Of a DNA stretch of 64,000 nt, positions 1 to 8,044 are shown one piece after another (the stretch's first letter is position 1; the number at the start of each line of letters is the position of its first letter). The position numbers and the translations under genes are program-made. The notes beneath the pieces are model-generated. The model did not search any database. It had not been told where the DNA came from and saw only the letters and a list, made by a program, of their open reading frames with translations. Source of the stretch: Lithodes maja (taxonomy: Eukaryota; Arthropoda; Malacostraca; Decapoda; Lithodidae); NCBI GenBank assembly GCA_037953745.1, contig JBAKBP010004265.1:1-64000 (forward strand). The letters run 5' to 3'.

Positions 1-767
1 CTCATATCACAATATCATGAAAATGTTTCTGGGGCTCTCAAAATATGAGAGTACAAGTACGCTATGTGCCTATATGAACTTACACTGTTACAAATCACTC
101 ATTAGAAAGCTAACATATAAATTCATTCAGCGCCTTAACACTTCTGAGAACAGGATCATTAAAATGCTACAAACTCCAAGCATAGTGTACACCTCCAGGA
201 TCCAGGCACACTGGAGGAAGTTACTCTATATTTAACCTTAAGTAATGATTTCAGGTCTGCTACTCTACAGAATTAGCATACCGGTACTGATCCTCATAGT
301 GCAGTACAGTACCGATATTCCTATACTGTACTGTAGCAACATACTGTACCGGAAGCTAAATGATGTGAGGCATGGTACTGTACATAATTAGGACAGTGGT
401 TTTGGTAACACAGTAGTTTGATGACCACTGTTTTTGGTTGAGGCAGTGCTGTGAACTACATGATAGCAAGCTGGGTATTATTTAATTTCTTTTTATTTTA
501 TGTAGCCTATGTACAGTAGCTTATATATATTTATATATATTTATGTTACTGTAAGGTATATATGGACCCCAGTATGGTCCCCTCTGTACTGTGCGAGTCT
601 GAAATAAAGTATTATTATTATTATTATTATTATTACTAACAAATAACACGATTTGGGAACTGGAAGGATGTTCTTTACACACAGAACGAGTTTTTTTTCC
701 AGACCGGCCTGGATGATTCTGCCAATAGCCTACCGTGTGTCCTGTAATAGTGCATATAATAGAATAT

Positions 768-816
<49 letters not shown>

Positions 817-1080
817 CATTACTTATGTATTCATAATATACACTCGATCTAGTCTCTATGGTATTTACCCAATACAAAACAATGAAAACAAAAAACATCA
901 CAACAGATATTGTTTACAAACAATTCCCGCTTAAGCCAAGGTCCCAACGTCAAGCGGCCTTTCAGGGCGGATTGAGAAAAGTCGATCCTGCTTAAGCTGG
1001 CTCGAGTTTGGCTTAAGTTTTGTCCTCGCAAAACCGAATTTCGCTCTTGGCTTAAGTCTGGCTTAAGCCAAAACGCTCGC
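1..1080. other. Gene-free AT-rich flank with microsatellites
   Basis: I see no gene here. It holds an (ATT)n run at about 611-635 directly after an AATAAA-like motif (603-608), and a (TA)n run at about 773-817. Positions 270-360 are rich in TACTGTAC-type words. The last 150 bases contain the clustered GCTTAAGC-like words listed separately. The AATAAA plus (ATT)n arrangement would fit the 3' end of an old retroposon, but no coding remnant supports that. Confidence 0.5.
927..1080. repeat. Cluster of GCTTAAGC-type palindromic words
   Basis: Within about 150 bases the word GCTTAAGC or a one-base variant occurs about five times (near 930, 990, 1012, 1049 and 1062), in both orientations, in otherwise GC-richer DNA than its flank. 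Each word contains TTAA. No reading frame or known element is recognised. Confidence 0.4.
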
Positions 1081-1090
1081 AAAAACGCGC

Positions 1091-1300
1091 CTCTGGTCTA
1101 ACTGGTAAGGTGTCTGCCTTACACCCAAGGGTCGAGAGTTCGTGCCCCCCACCAGGGCATGATATTTTCGTGAGGCCATTTCCGCATATAACTAAGTTTA
1201 AGTGTGTTGGTAAAATTGTTCAGATGGTTGAGAGTAAGATCGGACCTCCATTAATCCTATTTCGGGTATGGTGTAAAAACCGACCCCCACAGGGCAAGGA
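1091..1300 (+). mobile_element. tRNA-derived SINE, copy 1
   Basis: The left part looks like a tRNA head: an A-box-like TGGTCTAACTGGTAAGG is followed about 35 bases later by a degenerate B box (GGTCGAGAGTTCGTGCCC). The body continues to a tail with the words TTTCGGGTATGGTG and AAAAACCGA. The same body occurs at 1597-1760 and 5764-5970, so this is a dispersed family and not a tRNA gene. It still carries the intact internal TTAA (near 1252) that is the insertion site in copy 2. Confidence 0.7.
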
Positions 1301-1760
1301 AGGGGAGAGGAGTGACAAGCTTGGGTTGGGTTGTGGAGTTGCCAGCCGCCCAAGCGAGTTGCCAACTTGGCAGTTAGTAGGTGCGTGTATGCATCGCTCA
1401 GTGATCGAAGTTGACTCACCATTCCCGTTCATCTCTCTGACGGACTCTCGGTCGATTCGGCTCAAGCTTGTTCCTCTCTGTTCGGAGTTTTCACTTCCCG
1501 GAAGGTGAAGTAGTGTAAAGTCAGTGAAAGTAGGCTAGCCTAAACAGACCTCGGGTGCGGAAATACCCTGAGCCGAACAGGCCAAGTGGGATATCTCTAT
1601 TGGTCTAACTGGTAAGGTGTCTGCCTCACACCCAAGGGTCGAGAGTTCTTGCCCCCACCAGGGCATGATATTTTCGTGAGGCTTTTTCCGCATTTAACGA
1701 AGTTTAGGTGTGTTGGTAAAATTGTTCAGATGGTTGAGAGTAAGATCCGAGCTCCATTAA

Positions 1761-2364
1761 CCTATGAAGTGCGCACGGGGGTAATTGAAAACGTCCCCCT
1801 GTGCTGACGTATTTGAGGTGTTTCCGTCACTAAAATATTCATTGTACCATTAATAGCATTAATAATTATCCATATGCGCCTATTATGGGTTGATTATAAA
1901 GGTATTAACCTGAAACAACAATAAAACGAGTGAAAACAGCGTTTGGATGGTCAAAATCGGAGATATAGCCCGCGAGTTGTATAATGTATGGGTGAGGCAA
2001 GCTACCTTCCCGCCAATTTCCCCCAAGGCCACTGAGACACAGTCGATCGATACTCTCTCTCTCTCTCTTGCACTCGATTGCCATCAGTGATGACAACACC
2101 CTGCTTGCAACTCGCTAATGTTAGCACGAAAATATACCTCAGAATAAGGGAATAATAGGGAAAATAGGTGATAACTGAGGGATAGGAGGAAAGTGGGGAA
2201 GGAGGGGAGGTAGAGGACTGAGATTTTGCATGGCCCAGGGGCCAAAAAAAAAATAAATACAAAAAAAATAAAAATAAAAAAAATAAAAAAAATTTTGATG
2301 TCAAAAGTTGATTTTTAATTTTACTTACTCAGGAGAGTCTTCCCGCAGTCCGCCGGGGGAACTC
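1761..2364 (+). mobile_element. Family P TTAA-flanked miniature element, copy A
   Basis: A 604-bp element flanked by TTAA (1757-1760 and 2365-2368). One end starts near CCTATGAAGTGCGCACGG. The other ends with a 30-nt module read as GAGTTCCCCCGG... from the outside. Between them are a (CT)n run, a GGCCCAGGGGCC palindrome and an A/T-rich tract. TTAA target duplication and C-rich ends are typical of piggyBac-superfamily non-autonomous elements. It lacks the outer 22-nt module present in copies B, C, G and H. Confidence 0.85.
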
Positions 2365-2368
2365 TTAA

Positions 2369-2480
2369 CCCGGGAACTGCGGGAAGACTCTTTAGAGTTC
2401 GGCCGGCGGACTGCGGGAAGACTCTCTGGAGTAAGTAAAACTAAAAATCAACTTTTTACATCGAAAAATTTTTTTTTTTT

Positions 2481-2515
<35 letters not shown>

Positions 2516-2996
2516 GCCCCTGGGCCATGCAAAATCTCAGTCCTCTACCTCCCCTCCTTCCCCACTTTCCTCCTATTCCTCAGTTATCACCTATTTTCCC
2601 TATTATTCCCTTATTCTGAGGTATATTTTCGTGCTAACATTAGCGAGTTGCAAGCAGGGTGTTGTCATCACTGATGGCCATCGAGTGCAAGAGAGAGAGA
2701 GAGAGTATCGATCGACTGTGTCTCAGTGGCCTTGGGGGAAATTGGCGGGAAAGGAGTTTGCCTCACCCATAGATTATACAACTCGCGGGCTATATCTCCG
2801 ATTTTGACCATCCAAACGCTGTTTTCACTCGTTTTATTGTTGTTTCAGGTTAATACCTTTATAATCAACCCATAATAGGCGCATATGGATAATTATTAAT
2901 GCTATTAATGGTACAATGAATATTTTAGTGACGAAAAACCTCAAATACGTCAGCACAGGGGGAGGTTTTCATTTACCCCCGTGCGCACTTCAGAGG
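2369..2996 (-). mobile_element. Family P TTAA-flanked miniature element, copy B
   Basis: A 628-bp element in the opposite orientation to copy A, sharing the TTAA at 2365-2368 and ending at TTAA 2997-3000. From the left it reads: 22-nt module (2369-2390), TTTA, 30-nt module (2395-2424), a long T tract, then the conserved body ending near CGTGCGCACTTCAGAGG. Copies A and B therefore sit head to head at one TTAA. Confidence 0.85.
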
Positions 2997-3000
2997 TTAA

Positions 3001-3022
3001 GAGTCTCCCTGCAGCTCCCGGG
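3001..3022. repeat. Solo 22-nt TTAA-bordered module
   Basis: A single copy of the outer module of family P, inverted (GAGTCTCC...CCCGGG), with TTAA on both sides (2997-3000 and 3023-3026). Nothing else of the element is attached on its right, where the SINE resumes. Confidence 0.75.
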
Positions 3023-3062
3023 TTAATCCTCTTTCGGGTATGGTGTAAAAACCGATCCCCAC

Positions 3063-3214
3063 AGTAGTACGATGAAGAAATTGGGTTTTGGAATCATTAA
3101 CCCGGGAACTGCGGGAAGACTCTTTAGAGTTCGGCCGGCGGACTGCGGGAAGACTCTCTGGAGTAAGTAAACTAAAAATCAACTTTTTACATCGAAAATT
3201 TTTTTTTTTTTTTT

Positions 3215-3247
<33 letters not shown>

Positions 3248-4740
3248 GCCCCTGGGCCATGCAAAATCTCAGTCCTCTACCTCCCCTCCTTCCCCACTTT
3301 CCTCCTATTCCTCAGTTATCACCTATTTTCCCTATTATTCCCTTATTCTGAGGTATATTTTCGTGCTAACATTAGCGAGTTGCAAGCAGGGTGTTGTCAT
3401 CACTGATGGCCATCGAGTGCAAGAGAGAGAGAGAGAGTATCGATCGACTGTGTCTCAGTGGCCTTGGGGAAATTGGCGGGAAAGGAGTTTGCCTCACCCA
3501 TAGATTATACAACTCGCGGGCTATATCTCCGATTTTGACCATCCAAACGCTGTTTTCACTCGTTTTATTGTTGTTTCAGGTTAATACCTTTATAATCAAC
3601 CCATAAATAGGCGCATATGGATAATTTATTAATGCTATTAATGGTACAATGAATATTTTAGTGACGAAAAACCTCAAATACGTCAGCACAGGGGGAGGTT
3701 TTCATTTACCCCCGTGCGCACTTCAGAGGTTAAAGGTACCGGGTAACAAAGGTTTTCTCGGCCCCAATTGGAAATAGTAGTTAGATCAGAAGATAAGTGT
3801 TGCATGGCTTCATTACGTTTGTATTTGAGGGATTGCTGGCTGGGGCAGTCAGGAAAACTAATTGAGTAGTGTAAGGTAGAGTCGTCTGCGCATGAATAGA
3901 TGGGACTGGAGGTACAATTGAGAAGATCATTTATGAAAATTAGAAAAGAATAGGAGATAGGACAGAGCCCTTGCTGAGGAACATCGGAGTTGATAGGATG
4001 AGGAAGTGAGGGATGGCCGTCCACAACTGCAGGTATGGAACGGCCGGAAAGGAAATTAGAGACAAAGGCACAGATAGAGGGATAGAAACCAAAGGAGGGT
4101 AGTTTAGAAATTAAAGATTTGCTCCAGACTCTATCGAAGGCCTTCAATATGTCTAGTGCAATAGAAAAGGTTTCACCAAAGTTCCAAAAGGAGGATGTCC
4201 AAGAGTTAGTATCATATGAAAGAAGATCACCAGTAGAGCGACCCTTGAGGAAGCCATACTGGCGATCTGAGAGCAGATTATGAGAAGAGAAATGCTTAAG
4301 AAATTTGGATGCATGAATAGTTTCAAAAACTTTAGAGATACAAGAGATGAGAGCAATTAGACGATAGTTGGAGGGTTAAGAGCGGTCCCCCTTCTTAGGG
4401 ACAGGTTGAATGAGAGCAAACTTCCAGCAAGAAGGGTAGACGTTAGAGGAGAGACAGAGACGAGAGTTCACCTAGGCACGGAGTCAGCACGGAAGCACAG
4501 TTTTTTAGTACAACAGTAGGAACACCGTCCAGACCGTACGCCTTCTTAGTATTAAGCCCAGAGATGGTAGAAAGTACTTCTTTAGAAGAGATTCAGATAT
4601 TAGGCATGAGTAGGAGAGGGAGGTTCGAATAGCACCGGAATCATCCAAAGTGGGGTTTTTAGCAAACGTTTGAGCAAAAAGTTCAGCTTTGTCAGAGGAA
4701 GAAGTGATGGTTGTGCCATCAGAGTGGAAAAAGTGAGGGA
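3063..4740 (-). pseudogene. Degenerate non-LTR reverse transcriptase (LINE fragment), interrupted by element C
   Basis: The minus strand encodes recognisable but frameshifted reverse transcriptase. 3734-4147 gives a KAFDRVW motif, a PQQGLCPISYSFLIFINDLL segment (cognate of the usual PQGSVLSP...), and CADD in place of Y/FADD. 4148-4356 gives upstream RT sequence in another frame. Beyond element C the frame resumes at 3063-3096 with NDSKTQFLH, as in the region after the RT active site of many LINEs. Multiple frame changes and the damaged catalytic motif mark it as dead. Its family resembles the plus-strand copy at 47.96-51.5 kb. Confidence 0.75.
3101..3729 (-). mobile_element. Family P TTAA-flanked miniature element, copy C
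   Basis: A 629-bp copy flanked by TTAA at 3097-3100 and 3730-3733, beginning with the 22-nt module and ending CGCACTTCAGAGG. It interrupts the LINE reverse transcriptase. Removing it and one TTAA restores an FND-SKTQFLH reading on the minus strand, so the target site was a TTAA inside that coding sequence. Confidence 0.85.
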
Positions 4741-5650
4741 AAGACTAATTATTGTTACAGCAGATTCTCTCGTATCTACACTGATGGTTCCCTTGGCCTC
4801 TCTGACAACTGCAGTATATTAAAAGGAACTGACCCTGTGCTAGACTTGGAAATGCGAATCATTTCCAAGTCTAGCACAGGATCAGTTTTACAGTTTCCTC
4901 ACATTCACATTTTATCCTCACTGCAGATTTATTTGCTAACTACAGGGCCCTGGTCTTTATTAGTGACTACCTGCCCCAGCAGAGAGTGGTCATATACATG
5001 GACTCCCAGTCATCTCTTCACCTACTCCAACCTCACCACCCTGCATTCAACTCCAAGATCCAGTCTATGCTATTACGTCCCTCCGTCTCATCTTGGCCTG
5101 TGCTGCTGTAGTGGATCCCATCTCACTGTGGAATTAATCACATAGCCGACCGGGGTGCAGCCTTGACCCATTCATCAAGGCCTTAATTGTGTGATCCTGG
5201 ATAGAGATCAGACTCTGCATGGTTCATTGGGCATGTTTGGATCTTTGGAACTCTGCCCTCCAATTAACATACTTTGCCCACCACCACCCTTGCCTCTTTT
5301 AGAGAGGACTCGTCCCCTCACCCTTTGGCAGCTAGGACACCAGCTCCGCAGCCTGGACGTGGCCCTGGCCAGGTTGCATCTATGCCATACAACACTTTTT
5401 AGCCAGCTTCAAAGTATAGGGTTTTCAGGAAGCCCTGTATGTCAGTGGTGTCATTCATCTACGATCTTGAGGCTTCTTGAGGATCTCTCGCTAGCTATTA
5501 CCCTCCTGGAAGAGAGCTTAATAGAGCTCATATTATCTGATCTACAGGTAGGGCTGAGACCTTTTTCACACACTAGGCTACACACCCAGGCAGCGAGATC
5601 ACAGCTCCTCGCATTATGGCCGGTACTTATTCTCTGCTAGAAGTTCCGAG
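4741..5650 (+). pseudogene. LINE RNase H and C-terminal zinc-knuckle remnant
   Basis: The plus strand carries RNase H-like pieces in several frames: YTDGS near 4778 (first catalytic Asp), TADLFANYRALVFISDYL near 4920, IYMDSQSSL near 4995 and a WIPSHCGINHIADRGAAL segment near 5115. These are the usual order of an I-clade-type RNase H domain. Downstream, 5345-5460 gives LARLHLCHTTLFSQL and a VCQWCH cysteine motif, matching the C-terminal end of such ORF2 proteins. Stops and frame changes separate the pieces. No intact ORF remains. Confidence 0.65.
4828..4886. repeat. Near-perfect 27-bp hairpin
   Basis: Arms 4828-4854 and 4860-4886 are reverse complements with one mismatch, separated by a 5-nt loop (CGAAT). 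It interrupts the RNase H remnant just after the YTDGS segment. Confidence 0.85.
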
Positions 5651-5681
5651 GCCTAATTTTTTTTTTTTTTAAACACCCCCG

Positions 5682-5970
5682 TGTAAAGTCAGTAAAAATA
5701 GGTTAGCCTAAACTGAACAAGATGCAGAAATATACTTGAGCCGACCAGGCCAAGTGAGATATCTCTATTGGTCTAACTGGTAGAGTGACTGTCTCGTATA
5801 CGCCCAAGGGTCCTGGGTTCAATTCCGGCCCAGGGCAAATTTTCGGGAGGCTGTTTTTGCATCAAACGAAGTTTAGGTGTGTTGGTAAAATTGTCAAGAT
5901 GGTTGAAAGTAAGATCAGAGCTCCATAACTCCTCTTTCGGGTATGGTGTAAAAACCTATTCCTACACCAG
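5682..5970 (+). mobile_element. tRNA-derived SINE, copy 3
   Basis: This copy has the best-preserved tRNA-like head: A-box-like GGTCTAACTGGTAGAGTG and a B box containing GGGTTCAATTCC. The body and tail (TCCTCTTTCGGGTATGGTG) match copies 1 and 2. About 85 bases upstream of the head (5682-5764) are shared with copy 2. The internal TTAA has decayed to ATAA, so it is an unoccupied relative of the copy-2 insertion site. Confidence 0.75.
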
Positions 5971-5999
5971 TGTCACTCAAAACAAAGCAATTTGTGATT

Positions 6000-6389
6000 A
6001 GGTGAGATAATTCCCCTCCATTACTTTCTACCACTCCTACACATGTGCCCCCCCCCCCCTCAATTATCCGGTATTTTCCCTATTATTCCCGATATTTATC
6101 GAGTATTTTCGTGCAAGGATGGCTGCTGGGAGAGAGGGTGGAGGATGTAGGAGTGTATCTCCGACCCTCTAAGCCAGTCTGAGAGCTCCCCTTGTCTTTC
6201 AGTTCCATGCAAGACAAGATAGAGGGAGGGTGTTTCTCTCTCGCTGGTCAAGGTCAGATTACGACCGTGGGGCTAAAATATACGATTTTCACCAGCCAAT
6301 TGCTGTTACCACTTGTTTTATTGCTTTCCTATGTTCATATAATATATTATGTTCATATTAAAAGTAAAATAGGCGCATATGGATAAGTA

Positions 6390-6430
<41 letters not shown>

Positions 6431-6470
6431 TCTTTCAAATACCATATAGCTGTGCAGCTTATGAGTTAAT
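6000..6470 (-). repeat. Diverged relative of family P, plus (TA)n
   Basis: The words TATTTTCCCTATTATTCCC, GTATTTTCGTGC, TTGTTTTATTG and AATAGGCGCATATGGATAAG occur in the same order as in a reverse-oriented family P element, but the intervening sequence is diverged and termini are not clear. It grades into a (TA)n tract at about 6396-6426. Confidence 0.5.
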
Positions 6471-6509
6471 AAAGGTAAGATAAATAACAAGTAGTTGAAA
6501 TACCGATCA

Positions 6510-6786
6510 TAAAAGTGAAGCTTTGAACAAATTACTTACAAACAGATTGAACTCTCATTTGAATCTAAGACTAGAATGAAGCTTTGAATCTATTGAATGA
6601 ATCAAAATTGAACTCTAATGTGAATCTAAGATTAAGATGATAAGAATGAAGCTTTGATATTGAATGAAGCTTTGATATTGAATCAAGCATTCTACCACAG
6701 TAGACTATCACGCGTCCTTCACCCCTTCTGTGCCGGTGACGTGTTTTTAATTTAATTCTAGCTATATTTAGACGATTTTGTGTAGC
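6510..6786. repeat. GAAGCTTTGA short repeats and family R fragment
   Basis: 6510-6690 contains several loose repeats of GAAGCTTTGA(A/T) and TTGAAT. From about 6715 the words CACCCCTTCTGTGCCGGTGACG and TAGCTATATTTAGACGATTTTG match a sequence that starts right after TTAA at 53258; I call this shared sequence family R. The fragment ends at TTAA 6787-6790, where family P modules begin. Confidence 0.5.
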
Positions 6787-6790
6787 TTAA

Positions 6791-7357
6791 CCCGGGAACT
6801 GCAGGAAGACTCTTAACCCGGGAACTGCGGGGAGACTCTTAAGAGTTCCCCCGGCGGACTGCGGGGAGACTCTTATGAGTGAGTGAAAAAAAAATCAACT
6901 TTTTACATCGAAAAAAAAATATATTTTTTGTATTTTTATTTGTTTATTTTTTTATTTTTTTTTGGCCCCTGGGCCATGCAAAATCTCAGTCCTCTACCTC
7001 CCCTCCTTCCCCACTTTCCCCCTCTCCTTCAGTTATCACCTATTTTCCCTGTTATTCCCTTATTCTGAGGTATATTTTCGTGCTAACATTAGCGAGTTGC
7101 AAGCAGGGTGTTGTCATCACTGATGGCAAGCGAGTGCAAGAGAGAGAGAGAGAGTATCGATCGACTGTGTCTCAGTGGCCTTGGGGGAAATTGGCGGGAA
7201 AGCAGTTTGCCTCACCCATACATTATACAACTCGCGGGCTATATCTCCGATTTTGACCATCCAAACGCTGTTTTCACTCGTTTTATTGTTGTTTCAGGTT
7301 AATACCTTTATAATCAACCCATAATAGGCGCATATGGATAAGTATTAATGCTATTAA
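6791..7357 (-). mobile_element. Family P copy D, with an extra 22-nt module and a TTAA-to-TTAA truncation
   Basis: The left side shows TTAA, 22-nt module (6791-6812), TTAA, second 22-nt module (6817-6838), TTAA, 30-nt module (6843-6872), then the usual body. The right end stops exactly at an internal TTAA (7354-7357). The terminal 89-nt segment ending in CTTCAGAGG that follows this TTAA in full copies is absent. The next thing is another 22-nt module and then copy E. Confidence 0.8.
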
Positions 7358-7379
7358 CCCGGCAGCTGCCGGGAGACTC
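7358..7379. repeat. Solo 22-nt module, palindromic variant
   Basis: Bordered by TTAA 7354-7357 and 7380-7383. Its first 16 bases, CCCGGCAGCTGCCGGG, are a perfect palindrome. It bridges the truncated copy D and copy E. Confidence 0.75.
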
Positions 7380-7383
7380 TTAA

Positions 7384-7984
7384 CCTCTGAAGTGCGCACG
7401 GGGGTAAATGAAAACCTCCCCCTGTGCTGACGTATTTGAGGTTTTTCGTCACTAAAATATTCATTGTACCATTAATAGCATTAATAATTATCCATATGCG
7501 CCTATTATGGGTTGATTATAAAGGTATTAACCTGAAACAACAATAAAACGAGTGAAAACAGCGTTTGGATGGTCAAAATCGGAGATATAGCCCGCGAGTT
7601 GTATAATGTATGGGTGAGGCAAGCTACCTTCCCGCCCATTTTCCCCAAGGCCACTGCGACACAGTCGATCGATACTCTCTCTCTCTCTCTTGCACTCGAT
7701 GGCCATCAGTGATGACAACACCCTGCTTGCAACTCGCTAATGTTAGCACGAAAATATACCTCAGAATAAGGGAATAATAGGGAAAATAGGTGATAACTGA
7801 GGAATAGGAGGAAAGTGGGGAAGGAGGGGAGGTAGAGGACTGAGATTTTGCAAGGCCCAGGGGCCAAACAAAAATAAAAAAATAAAAAAATAAAAATAAA
7901 AAAATATTTTTTTTTCGATGTAAAAAGTTGATTTTTAGTTTTACTTACTCCAGAGAGTCTTCCCGCAGTCCGCCGGGGGAACTC
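7384..7984 (+). mobile_element. Family P TTAA-flanked miniature element, copy E
   Basis: A 601-bp copy starting CCTCTGAAGTGCGCACGG after TTAA 7380-7383 and ending with the 30-nt module at TTAA 7985-7988. It resembles copy A in lacking its own outer 22-nt module. A separate inverted 22-nt module follows it at 7989-8010. Confidence 0.85.
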
Positions 7985-7988
7985 TTAA

Positions 7989-8044
7989 GAGTCTTCCTGC
8001 AGCTCCCGGGTTAAGAGTTCCCCCGGCGCACTGCGGGGAGACTC
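7989..8044. repeat. 22-nt module, TTAA, 30-nt module at the 5' flank of piggyBac-1
   Basis: 7989-8010 is an inverted 22-nt module, 8011-8014 is TTAA, and 8015-8044 is the 30-nt module (GAGTTCCCCCGGCGCACTGC...). The bases after it (TTCAGAGTAAAG) also resemble the subterminal family P sequence. This places a family P-type terminus 165 bases upstream of the piggyBac-1 start codon. It is the best candidate for that transposon's left end. Confidence 0.65.

Larger units (their letters stand above)
1514..3063 (+). mobile_element. tRNA-derived SINE, copy 2, split by a TTAA-element cluster
   Basis: Left part 1514-1760 and right part 3027-3063 together match SINE copies 1 and 3. The left part has about 85 bases upstream of the tRNA-like head that are shared with copy 3 (5682-5764). 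The interruption lies exactly at a TTAA within the SINE body. What separates the two halves is element A, element B and a 22-nt module, each bordered by TTAA. Copy 1 shows the unoccupied site. Confidence 0.75.

Noticed and set aside
1091..1160. tRNA genes at the SINE heads
   Set aside because: The same head plus a long shared body occurs three times, and the copies lack a proper acceptor stem. They are SINE promoters.
1905..2099. A ~64-residue ORF (IECKRERESIDRL...) recurring in several family P copies (also at 7108, 7527, 50996 and 63628)
   Set aside because: It recurs because the elements are near-identical copies. Several copies change frame, the start is often not ATG, and the sequence follows a (CT)n microsatellite. 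No sign of protein-level selection.
2308..2619. Poly-Phe/Lys ORFs (also at 2997, 3088, 6879, 34006 and 54692)
   Set aside because: They are translations of homopolymer T/A tracts within family P or S elements.
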